Source: Bacteroidales bacterium (GTDB lineage Bacteria > Bacteroidota > Bacteroidia > Bacteroidales > Marinilabiliaceae). From it: 64,000 bases of DNA. A model generated the notes under the pieces. It was not told the origin of the DNA and did not search any database. It saw only the letters and a list, made by a program, of their open reading frames with translations. This document shows positions 25,188 through 33,459 of the stretch, one piece after another (the stretch's first letter is position 1; each line of letters starts with the position of its first letter). Where the stretch lies: the NCBI GenBank assembly GCA_003249255.1, contig QKJP01000031.1, forward strand, positions 124,001 to 188,000, read 5' to 3'. The position numbers and the translations under genes are program-made.

Positions 25188-27236
25188 TTAAGAATCATTT
25201 AACACTACTAAAGCACCGGAATCATTTACACAAAAACATCCTACTTTTTTGAAATGACTTTTCATTTTATTGTATTTTCCTTTCGGGGCTTTTGTAGATA
25301 TTACAACCTTACATTCCTTTAATAAACCATTCACATTTAAAAGCTCATTATCAGGAAAGTTACAACATATCATCCACTTTTCACTATCCTTAGTGTGAAA
25401 TGATGTTAAGCGTTGTGGACGATCAACTATTAAAACCTCCATTCGACCTACTTTCTTAGAGACGAATTCGCTATTCAACAATTTCACTTCCACCTTAGTA
25501 GGCAAATGATACTTAGTCCATAAACCGCCTAAACAATATTTCAATTGCTGAACTGATAAATCTCCGTCAACCCATACTTCATTTGTATTACGATCAAAAA
25601 CATTAACAACCGTATAGCCCGGATAATGGGCGACAATAAAACCTGATTTAGGTCGATTGAAATAATGCACCTCTAAACTAAGAACAAACACAATACTTAA
25701 AAACAATATTCTTTTGATGTACTGTAACCGCCGATATTCTTTTAAGAAGATCAAGTTTAGAACAACGAGATAAAGTATTATCAAATCATACCATTCATAA
25801 TGTAAGTTTTCCAGGCTTGAAAAGGGTAAGTTGCTAATAAACATAGTCACCTTATTCATAAACATCAAAACATCTTGCAAGCCACCTCCTAACATTAGAG
25901 TAAAGAATGTCGAAAACTGAAAACACATAATCGAAATAGATAATATCAAAACAGGAGCCACAACAGGAACTAACAGAAAATTAGTTATTAAAAAATATGT
26001 TGGAAAATAATTAAACATATATATACCCAGAGGTATAGTACCAATCTGTGCAGAGAGTGATAATGCTGTTAAAGACCAAAGCCATCTAAAGCCAACAAAG
26101 CGAAAGGTAAACCAATTATTAATCTCCGGATAAAACACAACAATTGTTAGCACAGCTAAATGTGATAACCAACAGCCAATATGATAAACACACAACGGAT
26201 CAACCAATAGAATCACAAAAAAAGAAATAGAAAGCAAATTATAAATATTCACCTTTCTGCTCACAATTTCACTAATTCCAACTATTGAAAACATTATGGT
26301 CGCCCGCATTACAGAAGGTGATAATCCAGTAATAAAAGCGTAGCTCCATAGAATAATCACAATGAGCAGAAACCTAAACCATTCTTTCTTTAAAGAAAGA
26401 ATTCGTTTAAAAAACCCATGTAGTAGTAAAAAAATTATTCCAACATGCAAACCAGAAACGGCCAAAATATGAAAAGCCCCTGCAGTTGCGAAACACTCTT
26501 TTTGTTCAACATTCAACAACGTCTTATCTCCTAAAAACAAAGCATTTAAAACGGCAAGTTCATTCTCTCTCAGGCCACTTTTAACAAAAGTTTCTAATAA
26601 GCTTTCTTTAAATTGCGAACTTAAAACAGAAATATTAAAATGCTCTTCATTGAGTCGGGTACTTTCATATTCTATTAGTCGAAAACTAATACGGCTATTT
26701 TTTAAATACTCTGCATAATCAAAAGCATAAGGATTTTTACTTTTCTCAAAATTAATGAGCGTACCTTTTACCTTATAAATCTCTCCGACTCTTGGTTCTG
26801 AAAAATATCTTTTCTTTGAAAAGTATACATGACCAGTCACACTGTGTTTATAAATCCTCTGAGGTGTTTCTGATAAAATTTGCACTTCGGTTTTATAACT
26901 CTTCTCAGTTTCGTCTAAGTTACTTATAAGCTGAACTTTCATTTCAACGAGCTCATCGCTTTCCAACAACAAAGGTTTACGTAAAGCAGAATACGAGTAT
27001 CCGAACAAAAGAAAAACAACTAATAATAAAACACCCGGCACTTTCCGCCAAGCATATAAGGCTTTCTTTTTAATTTGATAAACGATTATTACATAACTTA
27101 TCACCAACACTACAAACACCCCAATTACAATAGGTAACTGAAATACAAACCATTCTTGAAGAATAATCCCAATAAGAAAGGGGATGAAAATTCTACAATA
27201 TGGACTATGACTAATTGAAAATAACTTATCTGCCAT
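25188..27236 (-). CDS. comEC: ComEC/Rec2-family competence membrane protein
   Basis: A 682-residue polytopic protein. An N-terminal DUF4131-like segment with OB-type strands (KVKGTLINFEKSKNPYAFDY) is followed by the competence domain with FHILAVSGLHVGIIF and SYAFITGLSPSVMRATIMF. The C-terminal about 170 residues are a short soluble tail lacking the metallo-beta-lactamase metal motifs of Firmicutes ComEC, which is usual in Bacteroidota. It forms the inner-membrane channel for single-stranded DNA in natural transformation. It lies 100 bases downstream of the AMP-ligase gene on the same strand. Confidence 0.85.
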   Translation of the reverse strand: MADKLFSISHSPYCRIFIPFLIGIILQEWFVFQLPIVIGVFVVLVISYVIIVYQIKKKALYAWRKVPGVLLLVVFLLFGYSYSALRKPLLLESDELVEMKVQLISNLDETEKSYKTEVQILSETPQRIYKHSVTGHVYFSKKRYFSEPRVGEIYKVKGTLINFEKSKNPYAFDYAEYLKNSRISFRLIEYESTRLNEEHFNISVLSSQFKESLLETFVKSGLRENELAVLNALFLGDKTLLNVEQKECFATAGAFHILAVSGLHVGIIFLLLHGFFKRILSLKKEWFRFLLIVIILWSYAFITGLSPSVMRATIMFSIVGISEIVSRKVNIYNLLSISFFVILLVDPLCVYHIGCWLSHLAVLTIVVFYPEINNWFTFRFVGFRWLWSLTALSLSAQIGTIPLGIYMFNYFPTYFLITNFLLVPVVAPVLILSISIMCFQFSTFFTLMLGGGLQDVLMFMNKVTMFISNLPFSSLENLHYEWYDLIILYLVVLNLIFLKEYRRLQYIKRILFLSIVFVLSLEVHYFNRPKSGFIVAHYPGYTVVNVFDRNTNEVWVDGDLSVQQLKYCLGGLWTKYHLPTKVEVKLLNSEFVSKKVGRMEVLIVDRPQRLTSFHTKDSEKWMICCNFPDNELLNVNGLLKECKVVISTKAPKGKYNKMKSHFKKVGCFCVNDSGALVVLNDS

Positions 27237-27336
27237 TTATTATCAAAGAAAAATATTAACAGCTTAAATGTTGATTTCAACACCGATGTACAACATGAAA
27301 AAACCTGAATTTTTAAAGCACATTAAAGTCTATTTT

Positions 27337-28818
27337 CTAATTAGCCTTTTCGTTATAAGTACCTCCTTTTACTTTCTTTCCGGTAGCACTAACGTTCATT
27401 CGGTCTACAAATTCAAAATACCCCGGCACTTTATAGCTTGCCAGACGTTCACTACAATAAGCTTTTACAAAGGATTCATCCAACCCATTGTTTAATTCTT
27501 TAACCACTAATGTTGCTTTTATGGCTTCTCCTAACACCTCATCATCTATAGCTTCTATGGTACAATCCACAACACCTTGAATGGAAACCAGTACTTCTTC
27601 AATCTCTTTCGGACTTACCCTTTTACCACCAACTTTTATTATTTCCTTTTTTCGCGCAGTGTGATAAATAAATCCATCCTCATCAACAGTTGCTAAATCG
27701 CCTGTATAAAGCCAACTATCTTTAATGGTAGTAGCCGTAGACTCTTCATCCAAATAATACCCCAGCATTACATTGTCCCCCTTTGCAATAATTTCGCCAA
27801 CTTCGCCAGGCTTAATTTGCTCTCCATCAAGAGACACGACTTGCAATTCAACATTTGGTATCCCTTTTCCAATAGAGCCTAATTTGGATAATAAATATTC
27901 TGGTGGCAAATAGGATAATCTCGCAGTTGCTTCTGTCTGACCATACATCACTACAAACTCAACATTGGGAAAATACTCTTTAAATTCCTTTATAAATACG
28001 GGATGTAACTTACCTCCTGCTTGAGTGACATATTTTAAGGAAGGATAATCAGATTTTATAAATGTGTCAGATTTTCGTAACAACACCTGAAAGTGACTTG
28101 GTACTCCTGCAAACCCGGTACAATTATATTTAGATAAGTCTTTTAATACAGAACCAATAAACATAAAATTATTATTCAGAACAATACTACCTTTCACTCG
28201 TAAGTGAGTATGCAACAATGACAAACCATAACAATAATAAAAAGGCAGTACCACCTCCATAATATCTTTATCAGAAAGATTTAAATATTCGATGATGGAA
28301 TTCGTATTGGCCATTATGTTTTTATGGGAAAGCATTACACCTTTAGGTAGTGCTGTTGATCCAGAAGTATAAATAATTTGAGCTAACTGTTCCGAATCAA
28401 AATCTGCTTCCGATTTATAAGCATTATTTGGCTCTAAAAGGATTTCTTTTAAATCCATTTCATTGACAACCTTTTCTAAATTATGCTCTAGCCTTCGCAA
28501 AACATTATTTGCAATAAAACCACAGGTCGCCTCAACCTGCTCCGAGATATAATTAAAATTTTCTTTTTCGATTACTGGATTTAATGGAACAACAGTATTC
28601 CCAGACTTCATGATTGCTAAATAAGCCACAATAAAAAATAAACTATTGGATGACAAGAGTAGTATTTTCTGACCATGTCCCATTTCATTTCGCAACCAAG
28701 AAGATACCTTTCCCACTTGAATCTCCAACTCAATAAAACTAATGCTCTCCTTCTGTCCTAAAACAAAAAGTTTATCATTTGTTTTTCGATCTCCAAATAA
28801 ATAATCTACACAATTCAT
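27337..28818 (-). CDS. AMP-forming acyl ligase (ANL superfamily)
   Basis: A 493-residue adenylating enzyme. Core motifs are intact: IIYTSGSTALPKGVMLSHKN (P-loop, A3), VMYGQTEATAR (A5), WLYTGDLATVDEDGFIY (A7), and a C-terminal catalytic lysine in SATGKKVKG (A10). No fused carrier domain is present. A separate acyl carrier protein is encoded three genes upstream at 32053, which suggests that the product loads an acyl or amino-acyl group onto that carrier (inference). Exopolysaccharide loci with exosortase systems carry a similar ligase plus carrier. CoA ligase activity is the alternative. Confidence 0.8.
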   Translation of the reverse strand: MNCVDYLFGDRKTNDKLFVLGQKESISFIELEIQVGKVSSWLRNEMGHGQKILLLSSNSLFFIVAYLAIMKSGNTVVPLNPVIEKENFNYISEQVEATCGFIANNVLRRLEHNLEKVVNEMDLKEILLEPNNAYKSEADFDSEQLAQIIYTSGSTALPKGVMLSHKNIMANTNSIIEYLNLSDKDIMEVVLPFYYCYGLSLLHTHLRVKGSIVLNNNFMFIGSVLKDLSKYNCTGFAGVPSHFQVLLRKSDTFIKSDYPSLKYVTQAGGKLHPVFIKEFKEYFPNVEFVVMYGQTEATARLSYLPPEYLLSKLGSIGKGIPNVELQVVSLDGEQIKPGEVGEIIAKGDNVMLGYYLDEESTATTIKDSWLYTGDLATVDEDGFIYHTARKKEIIKVGGKRVSPKEIEEVLVSIQGVVDCTIEAIDDEVLGEAIKATLVVKELNNGLDESFVKAYCSERLASYKVPGYFEFVDRMNVSATGKKVKGGTYNEKAN

Positions 28819-28850
28819 AAGTCTGGGGGTTTACTGTTAAAATTCCTTTT

Positions 28851-29840
28851 TCAATTCAAATAATTATGTACCGGAGGTGTACGCAAATAATCAGTCGTTT
28901 TCTTTTTCCTCTCAAAATTCCTATAAATTTTCAATACTTCATCAGCAGATTTTCCCATAACTGAGCCAACTTCATCCGGCGAATACCCTTGTTCCCAACC
29001 GTACCAGAATAAATCCATTTCTTCAAATGGCATTTGATAGAAAAATTCCTCCTGTGTTTGTTCTGCGGTATAAGTATCTGTAGTTGGTGGTCTTTTTATG
29101 ATTTCATCCGGAACTCCTAAGTACCTGGCAATTTGATACACTTGAGTTTTAAACAAATTCCCGATCGGCATCACATCTGCAGCACCATCTCCATATTTCA
29201 CAAAAAAACCTTGTTGAACTTCATGCTTATTGGGGGTTCCAATAACCGCATAATGAAGTGCTTCTGCATGGTAATATAACATGGAAGCACGACTGCGCTG
29301 TTTAAAATTAGAAGATGCCACTATTTGTAAATATTCATTCAGAGGTAAACGCGCCTGTTTTTCTGTTCCATCAGCAAAAACCACAGCTACATAATGTACA
29401 GGAGGTAAATTTTTACCTACAAACTCCTTTGGAATAATTACTTTCATTTTATCTATGGCAGGATTATATTCCGGTATCACCCTTTTAACCGCTTCATCAC
29501 GCCGTGAATAACAGCCAAATCCATCTAAAGCACCACTAATATTTTCTACTATTGCTTTTACTTTAAATTTATCCGTTAATTGGCGAGCTAAGGCCTCACT
29601 ATCAGGACTTGAATCTGTTTCCGGCAGCATCACTGCTAATATTTTATCAGCCCCAAAGGCCTTTACTGCAAGAGCCAAAGTTACAGAAGAATCAATACCT
29701 CCACTTACACCAATAACAGCTCCCTGACGACGAAAACGTTTAAACACATCATCTCTCAGTTTTTCACATATAGATTCTACAACCTCATCAATGTTCTGAA
29801 GCTGGATTATTTCTCTAGAAAAGTTAGGTCGATTATTCAT
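28851..29840 (-). CDS. nadE: NAD+-synthase-like amide ligase
   Basis: About 329 residues from MNNRPNFSRE (29840); a TTG eight codons upstream is less likely. The N-type ATP-pyrophosphatase loop GVSGGIDSSVTLAL is followed by LPETDSSPDSEALA, HYAVIGTPNKHEVQQGFF and DGAADVMPIGNLFKTQVY. Ammonia-dependent, with no fused glutaminase. The C-terminal substrate loop (PPTTDTYTAEQTQEEFF) deviates from the usual PSADL pattern of housekeeping NadE. With an asparagine-synthetase-type gene 32 bases upstream and an acyl ligase 33 bases downstream, it may form an amide on a polysaccharide precursor rather than, or as well as, NAD; the symbol is by family only. Confidence 0.75.
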   Translation of the reverse strand: MNNRPNFSREIIQLQNIDEVVESICEKLRDDVFKRFRRQGAVIGVSGGIDSSVTLALAVKAFGADKILAVMLPETDSSPDSEALARQLTDKFKVKAIVENISGALDGFGCYSRRDEAVKRVIPEYNPAIDKMKVIIPKEFVGKNLPPVHYVAVVFADGTEKQARLPLNEYLQIVASSNFKQRSRASMLYYHAEALHYAVIGTPNKHEVQQGFFVKYGDGAADVMPIGNLFKTQVYQIARYLGVPDEIIKRPPTTDTYTAEQTQEEFFYQMPFEEMDLFWYGWEQGYSPDEVGSVMGKSADEVLKIYRNFERKKKTTDYLRTPPVHNYLN

Positions 29841-29871
29841 ATTTCTGTTTTTTTTATTCAACAACTAAAAA

Positions 29872-31851
29872 CTATATTTTAGAATACTCCTTATTCATCA
29901 CAACACCCTTTTTCTCTTCTCCAGGTAAAATCCTTTTAAAATCAGAGATAAAAAGCTTATTTATAATTTGAGTTGATAAAATGGCCATCAATGCCATATT
30001 ATCTATTTCGGAAATTTGTCCATTAAAATTCTTCGCACTTGTAAAAATCTTTGAAACAGAAACTGAATCAAAAATTCCGATTTTAGAAATTTCAGAGGAC
30101 GAAAGCATATGCTCAACAAAGCCACTTTTGTCATTCACCAGCGCTGATGCAATAGGCGCTCTATAAGCTTGTTTTGACCGATTTAAAACAGAGTCAGGTA
30201 TTTGATCTTTCACGATAGACTTTAACAAATACTTTTCATTCAAGCCTTTCAACTTAAGGTCATCGGGCAATTGAGTACAAAACTCAATTAATCGATAATC
30301 TAAAAATGGATATCTGCCTTCAACAGAATTAGCCATTGCCATCCTATCTCCTTGAGATGAAAGTAAGTATCCCGGTAAGAAAAGCGTAGATTCTATATAC
30401 TGCGCTTTAGACACACCACTTAAACCGGATACCGACTGCTCTATAGAAGAAGCATATTCTGAAACGGGATCATAACCATTAATATGGGCTTTTAAGCTTG
30501 GAGACAAATGATTAATTAATTTCTGAGAGTTTTTCCACCGTAGTAAATGTGAATATACCGGAGAATCAGTGTTTTTAAGTTGGTAACCAAAAAACATTCT
30601 TAATGCACCTGGACTTCCATTTTTTATTTGCGGTATATATGGATAAAGTTTTTTCAGTAATAATGGTCGTAATTTTGATTCCGGAAATTTTGACCAAAAT
30701 AAACGAATCAGTGTTTCTTTAAAGATATTATATCCACCCAGCATTTCATCTGCACCTTCTCCGGTAATTACAACTTTTATTCCTGATTGGCGTACCATTT
30801 CAGACAAACGAAACATCGGAAATGGTCCTGTTCGTAATAAAGGAATCTCAGAATGCCATAAAACTTTCTCTAACAAGGAAGGCAGATCACTATTATTAAA
30901 AACCATCGATTGATGATTGGTTTGGAAATAGGCTGCAACTTCCTTTTGAAAATGTGTTTCGTCAAAAGCAGCATCAGCAAATCCAATGGAATAAGTATTT
31001 AGGACATCCGGGAATAGTTGTTTTATCAAAGCTGTGGTACTTGTAGAGTCAAGCCCTCCACTTAAATAAGCAGCAACTGGCACATCTGCTCGCAAACGCA
31101 ATGCTACTGAATCTTTTAACAAAGCATGAAAGGTTTCTTTTATTTCATTAACATTTGTGAGTCTATCAACTTTCTTTGCGTAATTCAATGTCCAGTACCG
31201 CTCTATTTTCAATTTTCCATTTTTATACTCTGCGTAATGACCTGCCGGTAATTCAAACACACCTTCAAAAGAGGTTTGTGGACTCAAAGCATTCCAAAAG
31301 CGATATACTTGGACTAAACCTTTATAAGACAATTCTCTTTTGACATCAGGGTATTGAAAAAGTGATTTCATCTCGGAAGCAAAAACCAAACGCCCCTGAC
31401 TATCACTATAATACAAAGGACGTATTCCCATTCGATCTCGAGCTATAAATAAAGAAGATTCCTTTTCATTCCAAATCGCAAAAGCAAACTGCCCATTGAA
31501 ATAATTCAAGCAATCTTTTCCAAACTCTTGATACATCAGTAAAACCACTTCCGTATCGCTATTTGTTTTAAACACATATCCTTTTTGCTCTAACAATGCT
31601 TTTAATTCAGGATAATTAAAAACCTCTCCGTTATAAGCGATCCACAAATACCCCTCAGTATTACATAACGGTTGCTGGCCATGTGCCAAATCAACAATAC
31701 TAAGACGCACATTTCCAATACATGCTTTATCTCCTAAATATAAACCCGTTTCATCAGGACCACGGTGCTGTATGCTTGTTAGCATACTATTTAGTAGAAA
31801 TTCTCTATCATGGTAATAGTTGTGATCTACAAAGCCGGCAATTCCACACAT
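29872..31851 (-). CDS. asnB: Asparagine-synthetase-type glutamine amidotransferase
   Basis: A 659-residue class II amidotransferase. Cys2 is the Ntn nucleophile (MCGIAGFVDH), with QHRGPDETG, NGEVFNYPEL and NSDTEVVL. The synthetase half has AYLSGGLDSTSTTAL, ITGEGADEMLGGYN and EGRYPFLDYRLIEF. Longer than E. coli AsnB by about 100 residues, as in AsnB paralogues of exopolysaccharide and secondary-metabolite clusters. Placed between the NadE-like gene and an acyl carrier gene, it more likely amidates a cluster substrate than makes free asparagine (inference from context). The symbol reflects family only. Confidence 0.8.
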   Translation of the reverse strand: MCGIAGFVDHNYYHDREFLLNSMLTSIQHRGPDETGLYLGDKACIGNVRLSIVDLAHGQQPLCNTEGYLWIAYNGEVFNYPELKALLEQKGYVFKTNSDTEVVLLMYQEFGKDCLNYFNGQFAFAIWNEKESSLFIARDRMGIRPLYYSDSQGRLVFASEMKSLFQYPDVKRELSYKGLVQVYRFWNALSPQTSFEGVFELPAGHYAEYKNGKLKIERYWTLNYAKKVDRLTNVNEIKETFHALLKDSVALRLRADVPVAAYLSGGLDSTSTTALIKQLFPDVLNTYSIGFADAAFDETHFQKEVAAYFQTNHQSMVFNNSDLPSLLEKVLWHSEIPLLRTGPFPMFRLSEMVRQSGIKVVITGEGADEMLGGYNIFKETLIRLFWSKFPESKLRPLLLKKLYPYIPQIKNGSPGALRMFFGYQLKNTDSPVYSHLLRWKNSQKLINHLSPSLKAHINGYDPVSEYASSIEQSVSGLSGVSKAQYIESTLFLPGYLLSSQGDRMAMANSVEGRYPFLDYRLIEFCTQLPDDLKLKGLNEKYLLKSIVKDQIPDSVLNRSKQAYRAPIASALVNDKSGFVEHMLSSSEISKIGIFDSVSVSKIFTSAKNFNGQISEIDNMALMAILSTQIINKLFISDFKRILPGEEKKGVVMNKEYSKI

Positions 31852-32052
31852 AAACTTTAGGTTAGGTTATAATATTCTTCTTGTAATGGCTCCAATAAAT
31901 TAAAGATGAACCACATCAAGCCATTCAAACTGAAATAATAATCGACTTGCATCTTCTGAAACTTACCACACATTTCAATGAACATCCAGAAAATGAATAT
32001 TCTTGCCTAAAATTATTATTCTCAACTTATGCTTTAAAAAAAGAAAAACTTA

Positions 32053-32295
32053 CTAATTCATTTGATGAATTTTACGATCGACAAAGGCAGCTATTCGCTC
32101 AACACTTCCAAAATTCTCTTCTTGAAGCTCTACATCTTCTGTAACAACGCCATACTCAGACTCTAAATAATTTATCAATCCTAATAAACCCATAGAATCA
32201 AAAATTCCATCTTCAAAAATCATTGTATTATCAAGAATAATTTCTGGATCTGTAAAAGTAGTTTCCGCAATGAAACCTCTAATCTTCTCTTTCAT
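32053..32295 (-). CDS. Acyl carrier protein
   Basis: An 80-residue acidic protein with the phosphopantetheine site in GIFDSMGLLGLI (Ser of DSM), helix IV pattern EENFGSVERIAAFV. It diverges from the fatty-acid AcpP (DSLDTVEL), which points to a dedicated carrier. Neighbours on the same strand are the AsnB-type gene (201 bases downstream) and the SGNH-like lipoprotein gene (32 bases upstream). Probable partner of the acyl ligase at 27337. Confidence 0.85.
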   Translation of the reverse strand: MKEKIRGFIAETTFTDPEIILDNTMIFEDGIFDSMGLLGLINYLESEYGVVTEDVELQEENFGSVERIAAFVDRKIHQMN

Positions 32296-32327
32296 AACAA
32301 TTCGGTTTAGGTTAAAATTAAAACTAT

Positions 32328-33200
32328 TTATTCTTCGGTAAGACTTAAATGCTTTCCGGTTAATTCTGTTAATTCTCCTTTATTATTTACCACATCTATT
32401 ATTCGATTACAAAATAATGGTGCGGTTTGAGCGCTGAAAATTCGGTTCGGATGTGAATCTTTTTTTCCGGCGGCGTATTCATCTTTAAAATACAAACCTC
32501 CTTCTGTTTGTAAATCATAAAAATCCCATAAAAAGATATTATCACCCGGCTCATCCCAATCATTAATAACCCAATTGAAAAATTCTTTAGCACGTAAAGC
32601 TTTGGGTTCATCAGTGGCATTTTTCACCAAAGCGGCTCCTGTCCAAACAATAAATTTAGTATCCGGATATTCTCGTAATTTATTTTTCAATGCCTCATAT
32701 TGCATTTTATAATTAGTGAGATTCTTTTGGTTAGAATCTATCGAAACCTCTTGGTCTTCTTTGATTGAACTAACAGGATAACAATGCTTAAACACAATAA
32801 CATCCCATAAAGGAGTAAGTACTTTTAAAGTTGGTTCGTTTTTAAAAGAATTATCCTCACCATGCTTAACCCATATATTATAATAATCGTAGGGATAATT
32901 TTTCCACCCATAACCAGATAAAATCATATACCGTTTGCTTAGAGGAAAAGATCTCTCTACAAAATTTATCTTTAAATCATGCTTTTCATTATAATCCAAA
33001 AACCATTTTTTCACATCAGGCTGACCATCATTCATAGCTCCTTTGTAAATGTTATTTCCAGTACTGTGATGTAGAAACAACACATTGGTCACTTTTTCAT
33101 CGTGTACTACCGCTTCCTTATAACCGTCATGACTACAAGAGCTACTTAGTATTACCACCAGACCAACTACTAATAGTGCGTTAATAGATTTCATACACAT
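32328..33200 (-). CDS. Lipoprotein with SGNH-hydrolase-like pattern
   Basis: A 290-residue protein (start at 33200, or the third codon ATG at 33194). Signal and lipobox: INALLVVGLVVILSSSC. The mature part begins with VLFLHHSTGNNIYKG, has DVIVFKHCYP in the middle and DSHPNRIFSAQTAPLF near the end. The ending DSHPN fits the Asp-x-His block V of SGNH hydrolases, while the first block has HHSTG instead of GDS, so the family assignment is tentative. A lipid-anchored esterase or transferase acting on an acyl group installed by the adjacent carrier and ligase is a reasonable guess. Confidence 0.6.
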   Translation of the reverse strand: MCMKSINALLVVGLVVILSSSCSHDGYKEAVVHDEKVTNVLFLHHSTGNNIYKGAMNDGQPDVKKWFLDYNEKHDLKINFVERSFPLSKRYMILSGYGWKNYPYDYYNIWVKHGEDNSFKNEPTLKVLTPLWDVIVFKHCYPVSSIKEDQEVSIDSNQKNLTNYKMQYEALKNKLREYPDTKFIVWTGAALVKNATDEPKALRAKEFFNWVINDWDEPGDNIFLWDFYDLQTEGGLYFKDEYAAGKKDSHPNRIFSAQTAPLFCNRIIDVVNNKGELTELTGKHLSLTEE

Positions 33201-33459
33201 AGTTTCTGTTTTTGAAGTTTAATCAAGAGATAATTTACAAAAGACAATTCCTAAAGGCATCTCGTTTTTGAGTAACTAACCAAAAGCTTTGATTAATAAA
33301 ATATCTTGTTTTAAATCAATGTTCTTAAGTGATTCGTAAACCATTTTTTTCCTTTTATAAAAAAGCCAAATTTATATGACCGATTCCCATTGTCCCCGGT
33401 CGCATTATTTCGTAACTTATTTGACGAACATTCCATAATCTTGGATAAAACATAAAATC

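Noticed and set aside
27268-27495. 75-codon plus-strand frame at the ComEC/AMP-ligase junction
   Set aside because: Mostly antisense to the 3' end of the AMP-ligase gene; no independent support.
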